A DNA stretch of 64,000 bases from Sporosarcina sp. FSL K6-1508 (GTDB taxonomy: Bacteria; Bacillota; Bacilli; Bacillales_A; Planococcaceae). The translations under genes were made by a program, and so were the position numbers. Shown here one piece after another: positions 24,438 through 34,682 of the stretch (the stretch's first letter is position 1; each line of letters begins with the position of its first letter). The notes beneath the pieces are model-generated. The model was not told the DNA's origin. It made no database searches and worked only from the letters and a program-made list of their open reading frames with translations. Location: assembly GCF_038007465.1 (NCBI RefSeq), contig NZ_JBBOXF010000001.1:186001-250000 (forward strand). Reading direction: 5' to 3'.

Positions 24438-26456
24438 TTAATCCAACAATTCGTCCCCTTCATCCAAACTTTCTAAAGCTTCCTGTAACGGCTTCTTCAA
24501 AGCTGGTGCTAATGTTTTTGCGTACTGTGCAGTAAGATGGTTATTGTCACGATAAACAATTACATTCCCGATGACAGGATGGCAAGTTGTACCATCACAG
24601 AAGTAATCAGTCAGATCTGCAAAAATGACGTTCGATGGAATCCCCTCTGTATTTTCCCATGGCACTACTTTCGATACCCCTTGATCTCGTGTAATTGCAC
24701 AATCTAATGGGTTGTCTGCACGTTCTAAACAAGTGGGAATATGCTTTTTCATCCGTGGATTATCTCGCACCGCGAAAACCGTCGTGATGCCTTCAAGTTG
24801 CTTCCACTGACCGATATATCCCACTGGAACTGTATCGTGCTTATTTAATGTAGAAGTCGTAAATACTAAGTCAGGCGGATCATCTTGTAAGTGTTTAAGT
24901 AAGTTCGCATTCCACTCTAAACACGTTTCGGTTAATTGATTTTCCGGGTCTTCATTTGTGAAGCGGCACCCATCATGATTGTACAAATCAAGTTGAAAAT
25001 TCATCTCCTCAGCCAAAATCTCCAGTGCTGGAAACCAATGCCCTGAATGCGAGCCACCAACTAATGCAATGGTATAGTCTGGATTGTTCGATTCATTAAA
25101 AGAACATTTCTTTACTTTAATTTGACCTTTCCCTAGGCACTCCATTTGGCCATAAAATGCTGGTAAATCTTGCTTAATATCTAACAGAGATGGAATGGGT
25201 TCAAGCCCTTTAGGTGGCTCAGTCTTTTCGTAGATAGCCCTCGCACCAGGATAATCCTTTTCATCGTGAGCAGTAACAAGCATTTCTGCCTTCACGTCAT
25301 CAATATACGATGAAATCAGGATCATTGAGCTGCCTGCAATACATACCATCATCGTCAATAAAGCAATAACCTTTCCCTTCATTTTCCTACTATCCATCTT
25401 CAAAACGGGTGCTTCAATTAATCTTGTGGAAATAAAGGATAACACTACTGTCACAACTAAAAGCAAGACACCGTCAATAAGTGGAACTGTCTCCGTGTTC
25501 ATAAAAGATTGATAAAATAGTAAAAGCGGCCAATGCCATAAATAAATGCCGTATGTAAGTCCACCTAAAAACAGCAGTGGCTGTACACTTAAAATACGTT
25601 CGACCCCGAACCTTGTACTATTTTCAGATGCGATGATTAGCAATACGACACCACTAATAGGAACTAGCGCTAAATAGCCTGGGAATACCGTTGACACGGG
25701 TAATAAAACCCCCGTTAAACAAACAATGGATAAACCAAGCCAGCCAAGCAACGTATTTACCCATTTATTCAAAACTAAATAAGGTAACAGCAATGCTAAC
25801 AATCCACCAACACCAAATTCCCACACCCGTGCAAATGTATCAAAATAGGCCCATGGTTGATTTTGATTTGTTTGGTAAATCGAATAACTTAACGAACTCG
25901 TACAAATAATGAGCAATGCGACTAAAAATGTTTTACGCACAGGCGTTTTGAAAACCTTTTGTGCAAGAAAATAGACCGTTATGATTAAAATTGGCCAAAT
26001 AATATAAAACTGCCCTTGCACGCCAAGTGACCAATAATGCTGAAACGGACTAGCAGAATTATCTTGTGCTAAATAATCAACCGCATCAAACGCCAAGCGC
26101 CAGTTTTCATAATAAAATATAGACGCTGTCATATGGTGAATGATTTCGCCCCACTGGATTTGAGGTAAAAACAATAAAGAAAAGCCTCCGACTACAACAA
26201 TAACTAACAAAGCTTGCGAAAATAATCTTTTAGATAATCCTAAAAAATGCTCTCCCAGTTTAATCGTGCCCATTCTCTCCATTCGGGATAGAAGAGACGT
26301 CGTAATTAAAAATCCTGAAAGAATAAAAAATACATCTACGCCTCCAGACACTCTACCCAACCAAATATGATAGACCGCGATGAGTAAAGTTGCGATCGTT
26401 CTGATTCCTTCAATTTCCGGACGATACCTCTTCTCAGGCTTTCTTAAGTCCGTCAT
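24438..26456 (-). CDS. Acyltransferase-3 / SGNH fusion (OatA-like O-acetyltransferase)
   Basis: 672 residues. The N-terminal 380 residues hold about ten or eleven membrane helices of the acyltransferase-3 type (RYRPEIEGIRTIATLLIAVYHI, GGVDVFFILSGFLIT, HYWSLGVQGQFYIIWPIL, GGLTYGIYLWHWPLLLF). The C-terminal part is an extracytoplasmic SGNH hydrolase-like domain: the nucleophile Ser is in VGGSHSGHW, the block-III Asn is probably in FTTSTLNKHD, and the DxxH is in RDNNHLTAQYA. OatA-type enzymes O-acetylate peptidoglycan or surface polysaccharide. It is monocistronic. Its neighbour, a PIG-L deacetylase, may act on the same kind of surface sugar. Confidence 0.92.
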   Translation of the reverse strand: MTDLRKPEKRYRPEIEGIRTIATLLIAVYHIWLGRVSGGVDVFFILSGFLITTSLLSRMERMGTIKLGEHFLGLSKRLFSQALLVIVVVGGFSLLFLPQIQWGEIIHHMTASIFYYENWRLAFDAVDYLAQDNSASPFQHYWSLGVQGQFYIIWPILIITVYFLAQKVFKTPVRKTFLVALLIICTSSLSYSIYQTNQNQPWAYFDTFARVWEFGVGGLLALLLPYLVLNKWVNTLLGWLGLSIVCLTGVLLPVSTVFPGYLALVPISGVVLLIIASENSTRFGVERILSVQPLLFLGGLTYGIYLWHWPLLLFYQSFMNTETVPLIDGVLLLVVTVVLSFISTRLIEAPVLKMDSRKMKGKVIALLTMMVCIAGSSMILISSYIDDVKAEMLVTAHDEKDYPGARAIYEKTEPPKGLEPIPSLLDIKQDLPAFYGQMECLGKGQIKVKKCSFNESNNPDYTIALVGGSHSGHWFPALEILAEEMNFQLDLYNHDGCRFTNEDPENQLTETCLEWNANLLKHLQDDPPDLVFTTSTLNKHDTVPVGYIGQWKQLEGITTVFAVRDNPRMKKHIPTCLERADNPLDCAITRDQGVSKVVPWENTEGIPSNVIFADLTDYFCDGTTCHPVIGNVIVYRDNNHLTAQYAKTLAPALKKPLQEALESLDEGDELLD

Positions 26457-26935
26457 ACAATCATCCTATCTATTTTACCTAACAATTTTTGTTCCTCCTG
26501 TAGACACTACTATCTCCAACTAAACCCTGACTTAAGGCGGTAAATGCTGCGATATGACAGATTGCTTTTTTCTAGCCGACTTTCCATGGGTGGCATTTCC
26601 AAGCCCCGCATCGAATTTAGCGGACTTATTATTTTAACATATAGACGTAGCGTATAAATTATTTTAACCAACATCCGCGTTGGTAATAATAGGTTAAGTT
26701 GTTACATTTCAACGTTTTCTATGAAAACAGAAACCGTTGATTTCCTAATTCAGAGTTCAGGAGGTTCAAGGGCTTTAAACAAAGAAAAAGGCACCTCCCT
26801 AGACTCCGTGTAACGGTAGCGACTAAACTACCAAAACCCAATGGAGAATGCCTTATGTCTATTGCCAAACAAACAAGTCTGTTTGATATGAATTATAGTA
26901 AATGGAAAACTCGCGTCGCTTTTTTTACAGTTAGA
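26457..26935. other. Intergenic region with a probable IS relic
   Basis: No intact gene. Around 26800-26935 a short plus-strand frame from ATG 26854 (MSIAKQTSLFDMNYSKWKTR then stop), preceded by a stem-forming AACGGTAGCGAC-type stretch, looks like the very start of a transposase gene. The rest of the element is gone; I cannot name the family with confidence. Confidence 0.35.
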
Positions 26936-27056
26936 TAGGCAAAAGAAAAAGCCCTTTGACCCATTAATAGGTCAAAGGACTGTCTTCCATTCAACAACCT
27001 TTCCCGCATTAACGGAAATTAATTATCTGAGTTGCGTTAGAGCCTGGTACCCCAAT
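26936..27056. repeat. Dispersed REP-like repeat, near-full copy
   Basis: About 120 bases with two hairpins. The first is AGCCCTTTGACC with GGTCAAAGGACT, the second TTCCCGCATTAACGGAA. The tail is CTGAGTTGCGTTAGAGCCTGG then TACCCC. The same block recurs whole or in part at 42973, 44514, 49380, 52383, 53285, 54298 and 55125, with half copies elsewhere. Confidence 0.85.
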
Positions 27057-27164
27057 TTAGCCGTTCGAAGCGGCTAGCCGCCATACGCTTTCATCTATTG
27101 AAAGGATGCAAAAGTAAAAATCAAAAAACTTAGTTCACTCTATATTAATTTCTAAAGGTTCCAT

Positions 27165-28040
27165 TTATTTAACAAGATCCCCATATTTCATTGGTTCTCT
27201 ATCATTAAAGAACATGTAATCACTTCTGCTTTTGAGTAAAGACGTTTTCGTTAATATCGCTGTAATATCCTCTGTATCATTGGATAAAGATTCTGCTAAT
27301 ACTTCGCCTTGAGCATTAACAATCTTGCTTTCTCCAAATCTTTCCCAACGTCCAAATGCTTCACCCAAAAATTGCCCCCCTGCCGCATTGCACATAAGAA
27401 AATGAGCTTGGTTTTCAATCGCTCTTATTAATGGGGTATTCGAAAATAGCCTTTGCTTACTTTCCCCGGCTCCAATCCCCCCGCTCTGTCCACCCTTCCA
27501 AATTGAACTCGGGGCTATGAGAATTTCCGCGCCTCGTTTCGCTAAAATACGTGACACTTCAGGAAAAAAAGCTTCGTAACAAATCAACATTCCGATTTTC
27601 CCGATTGGAGTTGAATATACTTCTCCAACGTCCCCTTTTTTGTAATAAAGTTTTTCAGCAGATGGTAGATGAAGTTTACGTGTAACTCCTATTACTCCTT
27701 CTGGGCCAATTAAGATTGTGCTATTATAAATATCAAACTCTCTCTCATCCCGTTCTGCCATTCCACAAACCACATAACAGTTATTTATTTTTGATTTATT
27801 GACAATGGCTTGGATCATTTCACCCTTGATTGTTTCCGCATCTTCCTCCCAATGCCGTTTACGTTCATTTTGTTGATGCACAAAAAAACCAGTCAAACTC
27901 ATTTCAGGAAATACGATAAGTTGAATACCTGTAGATGCTAATTCATCGATTTTATTCAAATGAAACTCTAAATTCTTTTTTTTATTATTTTTTGGTACAG
28001 GCTCAAATTGGACTAATGTAACTTTTAATTTGTCTATCAT
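27165..28040 (-). CDS. Carbon-nitrogen hydrolase (nitrilase superfamily)
   Basis: 291 residues. Catalytic Glu-Lys-Cys triad: E in LIVFPEMSLTGF, K in RKLHLPSAEKLYY, C in IGMLICYEAFFPEV. AILKRGAEIL-like motif (ILAKRGAEILIAPSSIWKGG) follows. Such enzymes hydrolyse amides, carbamoyl groups or nitriles; this one is nearest in style to N-carbamoyl-amino-acid or omega-amidase branches, but the substrate is not clear. AGAGGTG precedes the ATG. Last gene of an operon transcribed leftwards: pucR, amidohydrolase, M20, membrane protein, nitrilase, nitrilase. Confidence 0.9.
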   Translation of the reverse strand: MIDKLKVTLVQFEPVPKNNKKKNLEFHLNKIDELASTGIQLIVFPEMSLTGFFVHQQNERKRHWEEDAETIKGEMIQAIVNKSKINNCYVVCGMAERDEREFDIYNSTILIGPEGVIGVTRKLHLPSAEKLYYKKGDVGEVYSTPIGKIGMLICYEAFFPEVSRILAKRGAEILIAPSSIWKGGQSGGIGAGESKQRLFSNTPLIRAIENQAHFLMCNAAGGQFLGEAFGRWERFGESKIVNAQGEVLAESLSNDTEDITAILTKTSLLKSRSDYMFFNDREPMKYGDLVK

Positions 28041-28188
28041 CTTTACACCTCTAATTCTGTGGTCTCCATTTTTCTCTTAAATAGTTAAAGGGAGAAAAAG
28101 AAGAGGTGGCCTTAAAAACCGCAATATAACGGATTTAAGTACACCTCAATCGCTAATGCGAGCAATTTCAGTTCAGCTACGAAATATC

Positions 28189-29076
28189 TTAGCGTGGAAA
28201 TTTATTTCCACGTGTGTATCCTAGCATCTCATCATAAAGATCCGTTCTTCTATCTCTCACTAAGTCATTCAAATCATTCCAAATTGGGGCACTTCGAGCA
28301 TCTGACAAGTCGATTTCAGCATGCAAAATGACCTCGCCTTCTGGAGCTGCAGGTCCCGTAATTGGCCATCCATTTATTCCAGAGATTAAACTACATCCAA
28401 GGAATTTAGCTTCTTTTTCTACACCAACGCGGTCAGCTGCTGCTATGAAAACATTATTAGTGTGGGCAGCTACCATTGTTAAATAAGTAGCCATGCATTT
28501 TCCGCTTTCATCAAAAAGTGGCGGCGGCGTGAAAACCCAGTTATTGCATGAACAAATAATATCTGCACCTTGCATGCTGAGAATTCTTGCAACTTCAGGG
28601 AACCAAATATCCCAGCAAATTAACATTCCAATTCTTCCGATTTCTGTTTCAAAAACAGGATAACCAGTATCGCCAGGAGAAAAAAACAACTTCTCAGTAT
28701 TCCATAAATGAGTTTTACGGTATTTCCCAACGAAGCCTTTGGGACCAATTAATACCGCAGTGTTAAATAATTGCTCTCCATCAACTTCCGTTATTCCCGC
28801 AACAATATATACATTTTTTTCTTGCGCCTTTGCTATCCACTTATCCATCGTCGTGCCGTTTGGCACGAGCTCGGCATGAGCAAATGCATCAACTCTATTC
28901 TCAAAGCTATAACCCGTATTGCATAATTCCGGTAGTACAATTAAATTAGCTCCATCACCTGAGGCTTGATCGATTAATTCAAGGGTCTTGTTTATATTTT
29001 TTTCTTTATTTTGTAATCCAACTTGTGGATCCATTTGCACGACGGCAACGTTAACTGGGCTTGACAATTCCTTCAC
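28189..29076 (-). CDS. Carbon-nitrogen hydrolase (nitrilase superfamily)
   Basis: 295 residues. Triad: E in LIVLPELCNTGYSF, K in YRKTHLWNTEKLFFSPG, C in IGMLICWDIWFPEVARIL. Overall roughly a third identical in pattern to its neighbour at 27165, so the pair may be old paralogues with different substrates. CWDIWFPE and GYSF are common among aliphatic amidases and carbamoyl hydrolases. It sits between the other nitrilase-like gene and the membrane protein in the same direction. Confidence 0.9.
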   Translation of the reverse strand: MKELSSPVNVAVVQMDPQVGLQNKEKNINKTLELIDQASGDGANLIVLPELCNTGYSFENRVDAFAHAELVPNGTTMDKWIAKAQEKNVYIVAGITEVDGEQLFNTAVLIGPKGFVGKYRKTHLWNTEKLFFSPGDTGYPVFETEIGRIGMLICWDIWFPEVARILSMQGADIICSCNNWVFTPPPLFDESGKCMATYLTMVAAHTNNVFIAAADRVGVEKEAKFLGCSLISGINGWPITGPAAPEGEVILHAEIDLSDARSAPIWNDLNDLVRDRRTDLYDEMLGYTRGNKFPR

Positions 29077-29114
29077 AACCTTCTCATTTTATTAGTTAGT
29101 TATCCTGATAAAAA

Positions 29115-30341
29115 TTAAAACCACGGCAACGACTCGATGACAACAGCTACAATAATTGTACAAAGAGCCATTGAAGTTACGTTTGCTACAGTTGGATGAA
29201 TATGCTCCGGTAACTTCTTCGAAAAGAATTCAGCAACAGGAGCTCCCAAAATGCCTCCGAGCACTCCTGCAATTACGATAACCGGCATACTTGCTCCGAA
29301 CATTAAAACACAGGCCGGCCCTACACTCACTACTGGCACATAAGTAGCGTACCAACCCAATTCAATGTATTTTTTATGAAAAACGAAAACTCCCACTGCT
29401 GCACTTATAAATTGCGACAATATGATTGCTGGTATAGTAGCCGAAGTGTATCCACTATTGAATATCATTTCGATGCTTACACCTAATAATAAGAAAATAC
29501 TTGCCACTTCATTTCCATAGAAAGGAGCCTCTGTGAAATCCGCTAGCACTCTTCTTACAAACCAGGATGGGCTAGACATTTGTTTCGTCAGTTCTTCTTT
29601 TGATAAAGACGGGGGATTATCGTCAATAATCTTTGCAGGAACTTTTTTCATCCAAGGAAGTACATGGCATATATGGTAAATAACAATTCCAGTAATAGCC
29701 ATAGTCAATACATTACTAACTACTCCGGGAACCCCCAATAATGGTGTTAATGTGTTCATTAGCCAAAAAGCAATTGGAAAACTCAACAACCCGCCCAAAA
29801 TAGAACCAGTAAATAATGCTCTATAACTAGGGCCATATAAAAGAATGACAGCTGGCGGAACACCAACTACAGTTATAAATGTTGGTAGCCAAGTATAATT
29901 CCCAGAATTAAATTCATTTGTAAAATTCAAGACGAAGATAGTAATCACTAAAGATATCACTTGTGAAGCAAATACCCATGGCCACAGGTTGCTTCCATAA
30001 CAAATACGGATACCTGCTAAAGGCGACTTTTTAACATCTAATCTCCAAGCAATAAATCCACCGATAATCATAAACACGGATGCTAAGACACCGGTGTAAA
30101 ACTGTGCATCGGTAAAGTTCATCAGCAACCAAATGCATTTATAAAAGAAATTGCTTCCGGCCTCTTCTGCTACCCGCTCATAAAGTAGCCATGAACTATC
30201 CATCTGGAACTGCGTAAGGAAATAATACAAACCAAATCCAAGTATTAAGGTGTAGATAAATCCAAGAAAGGGACCAGACAATTTAACAGAAACACCGGGT
30301 TTTAATTGACTAACTTTCCCTATCGTTGAAGACTTCTCCAT
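29115..30341 (-). CDS. Polytopic membrane protein with internal duplication, probable transporter
   Basis: 408 residues, about ten membrane segments. I do not recognise the family. The two halves are clearly related: FTDAQFY (76-82) with FTEAPFY (269-275); ASQVIS with LSQFIS; YTWLPTFITVVGVPPAVILLYG (149-170) with YATYVPVVSVGPACVLMFG (331-349); GSILGGLLSFPIA with AGVLGGILGAPVA; VSNVLTMAITG with VANVTSMALCT; HVLPW with ESLPW. A cytoplasmic linker of about 35 residues joins them. Duplicated halves are usual in secondary transporters. In the operon it is placed between hydrolases, so it probably imports their substrate. GAGGGGG box before the ATG. Confidence 0.8.
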   Translation of the reverse strand: MEKSSTIGKVSQLKPGVSVKLSGPFLGFIYTLILGFGLYYFLTQFQMDSSWLLYERVAEEAGSNFFYKCIWLLMNFTDAQFYTGVLASVFMIIGGFIAWRLDVKKSPLAGIRICYGSNLWPWVFASQVISLVITIFVLNFTNEFNSGNYTWLPTFITVVGVPPAVILLYGPSYRALFTGSILGGLLSFPIAFWLMNTLTPLLGVPGVVSNVLTMAITGIVIYHICHVLPWMKKVPAKIIDDNPPSLSKEELTKQMSSPSWFVRRVLADFTEAPFYGNEVASIFLLLGVSIEMIFNSGYTSATIPAIILSQFISAAVGVFVFHKKYIELGWYATYVPVVSVGPACVLMFGASMPVIVIAGVLGGILGAPVAEFFSKKLPEHIHPTVANVTSMALCTIIVAVVIESLPWF

Positions 30342-30358
30342 AATAACCCCCTCCTTTT

Positions 30359-31525
30359 TTAAGCAACTTCTAATATATAACGTATATAAATTTCCGTAAT
30401 TCTTCTTATTGATGAAAGCGCTATCTTTTCATTCAATTGATGAGCCATCTCATCGTCCCCTGGCCCTAAAATGACAAATGGAACGTTTAGATCAGGTACA
30501 ACTTGAGACGCGTCAGTATAGAAGTACAGCCCTTTAAAGTCTAACTCTCCAGACACTTCATCACATATACGTTTTACTTTCATCACAAATTCATTTGTAT
30601 GTTCGGTTTGAATAGCAGGTCGATTATTTTTAATCTCAATATCAATATGCAGTTTTTCATACTCAGTCATCAAGTATTGCGCTATTTTTTTTGACTTTGA
30701 AATAATCTCTTCATTTTTTTCTGTCGGCAAAGTCCGAATATCTAAAGACATTTTAGCATGAGCCGGAATGATATTTGTTTTAACACCACCTTCAAATTCA
30801 TTGACAGAGATTGTTGCTTTTCCTAACAAAGGATGGTCATATGCAGTGTCTATTTCGATTCTTAAAAGATTTATAAATTCCATTAATTTCTCAATTGCAT
30901 TGACTCCTAGTTCTGGTCTCGAGCCATGCGCTGGTATTCCTTTTGCTGAAACTTCTAACCAGAGAGCCCCTTTTTCTGCTATGCCAACTTTTTCATTAGT
31001 AGGCTCGGGAATAATGATTTCTCTTGTATTTGTGAAATATCCAGCTTCTTTTAAGCTCAATATCCCCATTCCATCCGATTCTTCATCAGCAGTAAAACAG
31101 AAATGTAAGTCCTGTCTCGGCGTCACTTCATGTTCCAACAGATAAAGAATCGTTAATATCATCGCCGTTATCCCACCCTTCATATCTGCAGTTCCTCTGC
31201 CAAACATAAAGTCTCCATTTCTAAAAGCTTCAAAGGGTGGATGCGTCCATTCATCTATATGGCCAACAGGAACTGTATCAACATGACCGATAAATGCAAC
31301 GGAAGTTGATGAATTTTCCCCGGGGATGGTAATAACTAAAGAAGCTCTATTAACCCCATGATCAATGACTTTGTATAATATCGAATCATTTTCAAAAAAA
31401 GACAAGATGGCTTTTATCATGTCCATCTCATTTCCTTTCGGATGAGTGGAATTAATCTTCACTAATGTTGATAGGATTTTTTCGCAACGCTGTTCCATCT
31501 CAACTTGTTTAATATTTATAGTCAT
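30359..31525 (-). CDS. M20 family metallopeptidase (ArgE/DapE type)
   Basis: 388 residues. Metal-binding motifs: GHVDTVPVG, FGRGTADMKGGI (bridging Asp), TADEESDGMG (catalytic Glu and ligand), IIPEPT, and a late Asp/His (FILGPGDDEMAHQLNE). The dimerisation domain lies in the middle (GIPAHGSRPELGVNA). Cytoplasmic di-zinc hydrolase of N-acyl or N-carbamoyl amino acids. In ureide and hydantoin pathways such enzymes act as N-carbamoyl hydrolases beside a cyclic amidohydrolase, as here. Confidence 0.92.
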   Translation of the reverse strand: MTINIKQVEMEQRCEKILSTLVKINSTHPKGNEMDMIKAILSFFENDSILYKVIDHGVNRASLVITIPGENSSTSVAFIGHVDTVPVGHIDEWTHPPFEAFRNGDFMFGRGTADMKGGITAMILTILYLLEHEVTPRQDLHFCFTADEESDGMGILSLKEAGYFTNTREIIIPEPTNEKVGIAEKGALWLEVSAKGIPAHGSRPELGVNAIEKLMEFINLLRIEIDTAYDHPLLGKATISVNEFEGGVKTNIIPAHAKMSLDIRTLPTEKNEEIISKSKKIAQYLMTEYEKLHIDIEIKNNRPAIQTEHTNEFVMKVKRICDEVSGELDFKGLYFYTDASQVVPDLNVPFVILGPGDDEMAHQLNEKIALSSIRRITEIYIRYILEVA

Positions 31526-31567
31526 TTCTTACTCCTTCAAATAATAGTTAGAAAACATGTCGTGCTT

Positions 31568-32935
31568 TTACGAAAGAATCATGTTTTTCGCATATGAATG
31601 AGTAGTTAAATCACCGACCCCCATTTTTTTAACCATACCAAACTTGCTTACCCAGCCACCAGCACCATTTCCTCTTCTTATAGTTCTATTCTCAAAAGAC
31701 ACCATTTCACCATTTACAATGGTATAAGTTGCTAATTTGTCTTGCTGGTCGATTATTGTTACATTCGCTAACGCTCCCACACCTAAATGGCCGACTTCAT
31801 TTACCCACCATGAATTCCCTGTCTTTTCAGCAATCAGGCGGGCCACATTACTCGTCATGGTTGCAATGGAATCTGAAAGTGATAATACTCCTTTTTCCGC
31901 TAACTCAATCAAGGCAGGAATATTATCGCGTGTATCTCCAAATCCTTTCATCGTGGCAGCATTTTGCCCATCCGAAATAAGGACTTCCACTATTCCATCT
32001 GCTAAGGCATCAAAAGCAATTTGCTGGGACTTTTTTGTCATCATTAATCCTTCTCTATTACCTAAACCATCTCTCAACATAGTCGTAACGAATTCTGCAG
32101 ACACATTTTCTCTTTTGCACAATTCTATTATTTCTAACATACCCTCTACCGGATCCGCATGGCTTCCACAACCTGCAGCAGTGGCATGTGCCAAATGTAT
32201 AGGTCTTCCTTTCGATAATTCCAAAACACGATTAGCATGACTCGGGCATTGTGTATGCGTCATGAAAATCAATTTTGCTTTAGAGGTGATTTCAAAAATT
32301 TTATCGAAATTTTCATCTGGCATCAGATAATGCCCCATATGATCTTTTAAACCAACAATTAAAGGTGCAGTCATATACGTTAATAAGTTTCTTGTCATTT
32401 TACGCTCTGCAATTTCTCGGTCTAACTGACCTTTAAACAATAAGATCAATTCCTCTAAATTCAACATGGTTCCCAATACATTCGGCGCGCCTAAAAATAC
32501 TCCGATATTTAAAGGGAGTCCCCGATCCATTTCGGCGCCTACCAATGCAGGAGTCATAAATGAGTTGCCCGCTCCTGGTGACAATCCCATTGTTACCCCA
32601 TCTTGAACAGCTTCAAAAATAGGCGCAGATGATACATCAAACAAATCTCCCAGATGTAGGTGCATATCGATTAAGCCAGGAACAACCAATAATCCTTCGC
32701 ATTGGATTACTTTGTCACCGGTTTCAGGGATAATATCATCATCCACTTCAAAAATACGTCCATTCAAAATAGAAACATCTTTAATTTCATTCATTTTGTT
32801 TTTCGGATCGACTACTGTACCTCCTTTTAATATAGTTCGTCCAGTAAGGTTTAAATCTCCGATCGGATCTTGTAACTTATTGTCTTTGACCGTGGATAAA
32901 GCATCTGGTAAAACTTCCTGGATCGGTTTATACAT
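31568..32935 (-). CDS. Amidohydrolase family protein
   Basis: About 455 residues from the ATG at 32935; a GTG at 32947 falls on the RBS itself. Pattern: GGTVVDPKNKMNEIKDVSILNGRIFEV, the metal motif VVPGLIDMHLHLGD, then FMTHTQCPSHANRVLE, PIHLAHATAAGCGSHA, VEVLISDGQNA and ATMTSNVARLI. The His pair in the first strand, further His ligands in the middle and a late Asp fit the TIM-barrel amidohydrolase superfamily (dihydroorotase/hydantoinase/adenine deaminase relatives). The exact substrate is unknown. First enzyme gene of the operon after the regulator. Confidence 0.88.
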   Translation of the reverse strand: MYKPIQEVLPDALSTVKDNKLQDPIGDLNLTGRTILKGGTVVDPKNKMNEIKDVSILNGRIFEVDDDIIPETGDKVIQCEGLLVVPGLIDMHLHLGDLFDVSSAPIFEAVQDGVTMGLSPGAGNSFMTPALVGAEMDRGLPLNIGVFLGAPNVLGTMLNLEELILLFKGQLDREIAERKMTRNLLTYMTAPLIVGLKDHMGHYLMPDENFDKIFEITSKAKLIFMTHTQCPSHANRVLELSKGRPIHLAHATAAGCGSHADPVEGMLEIIELCKRENVSAEFVTTMLRDGLGNREGLMMTKKSQQIAFDALADGIVEVLISDGQNAATMKGFGDTRDNIPALIELAEKGVLSLSDSIATMTSNVARLIAEKTGNSWWVNEVGHLGVGALANVTIIDQQDKLATYTIVNGEMVSFENRTIRRGNGAGGWVSKFGMVKKMGVGDLTTHSYAKNMILS

Positions 32936-33094
32936 AATCTTTACCACCCCTCTAATATTCTTAATATTATAACTTCAAGTTCTATGTTATAGGATTAAAG
33001 ATTACTAGTCTCTATACCTTTGGAACAAAAAAATGATATTTACTTGTACTTCGGGAACAAAAAAAACATCCTTAGTAAGAATGCTTTGGATTTT

Positions 33095-34682
33095 CTATTC
33101 TAATAACTTTTGAATATGCAGGGCTATCATGACACTCAGTTTGTTTTCCGACTTCTTAAAATCGAGCTGAAGCACCTCGCTTATTTTTTGAAATCTATAT
33201 TTCATTGTATTATAGTGAATATACAGTTGCGCGGAAGCTAATTTAAGGTTCCAATCATTTTCCACTATGCTAACTAACGACCCCCACAAATTAGAATTAT
33301 TTCTGTCGTCATATTCCATTATTTTTCCTAAGTACATATCCAAAAAATACTCTGCTTCATTTTTATTTACCGTTTCTAAGAGTTTAAATATCCTGAGTTG
33401 TTCATAAAATACAGTTTCATCTTCTTTATAAATAGTTCGTCCTAAATGAACAGCTCGTTTTGCCTCTTCAAAACTTATATGGATCTTCTGTGGGTCCTCT
33501 TGATATGTGCCCACTCCAATCATCACAGTAAAGTTCACTTCAGCAGCAACTTGTTCCCTTATTTTTTTTACTTATCTTAATAATTTCCTCTTTTACATTG
33601 CCCTCCTCTGAACTTTCTTGAACTAGAAAAATAATACTGTCACTGAAATTCGTATAAAAGACATTTCTGAAATGCCGTTTCACCAAAATTTTCGATGTTG
33701 AGAAAACGTTATTTTTTATTTCCTCTATTTTTTTTTGGTTGTTACCATGGATTAATTGTTTGTACTTTACTAAATGACTATCAATGTCTACGACCATAAC
33801 CGTAGTCCCTTTTTCTATATTCCATTTATATAATTTTGCTCTATTTTTCATTTCATCAACCGAATGAATATTATTTAAAATTAAATCCTGTATAAATTCG
33901 TCTCTGTGCCGTTTTTCGATTTGCTGATTTGAAATTCTCTTTTGAATATCTAACTTTAGTACTGTACCTGAATGTTCAAGAGCAATTTGGACGTACTCAT
34001 CTAAGTCCTTATTGTCTTTTTTAGAGTTCAAAATAACATAACCATAAACTTTTGAATCTATTTTAATAGGGTAATGATCAAAATAGTATAATAATTCATC
34101 AAGTTCGCTTCTTATTACTTTTTCATAAAGCCTATCTGAATTCTTGCTCTTATGAACTTTTTCAAAATAAGTGTCAAAGTAAATTATGTCAGTATTAATT
34201 ATTTCCGCAAGAGTACTAATAATCTCCTCAATGCCTTCCCCTTTAATTGATAGTTCCGTAAATGATTTGTGTATATTTTGAGAGTATAGAAGGCTTTTGG
34301 TTTGTTTATTAACTAATTCCGATAAAAGTGGATTAATAATATCTGAAAAAGAATACTTATGCGGAATGGAAATAATAGGGAAGTTCAACTCATTTGCAAT
34401 GTCTAATACTTCATCAGGAAGTTTATCAATAAATCGTTTTAGCTTTATCCCTAATGCAGCTGCTCCATTGTTATTTATTTTCTCTATCAAATCTTTCATT
34501 TGATAAGGGTCTTCTTTTAATAAATAACCTGTTGTAATTAGAAATTCTCCGCCTGTCAACCAATCTTGAATACCCGGTGCATCTATAACATTTACTGTTT
34601 TAACTTGTCGATTTAAGCCGCTCTTCCCTGCGATGACGGAGAAGTCAGGAAACATATCATTTATCATGTTATTTACATTCAT
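33095..34682 (-). pseudogene. PucR-family regulator, disrupted by a one-base shift
   Basis: The N-terminal part (34682-33540, from MNVNNMINDMFPDFSVIAGK with GGAGGG upstream) has the PucR purine-catabolism-like domain (LTGGEFLITTGYLLKE) and a GGDEF-like middle. The C-terminal part (to 33095) continues as VNFTVMIGVGTYQED and ends in the HTH_30 domain (NLKLASAQLYIHYNTMKYRFQKISEVL). The break is in a run of eight A on the minus strand (T at 33562-33569): with seven A the frame reads ISKKIREQVAAEVNFTVMIGVG without interruption. All residues expected of a protein of about 527 aa are present, so either a fresh mutation, phase variation, or a sequencing error. It most likely activates the divergent-free operon downstream. 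Confidence 0.85.
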
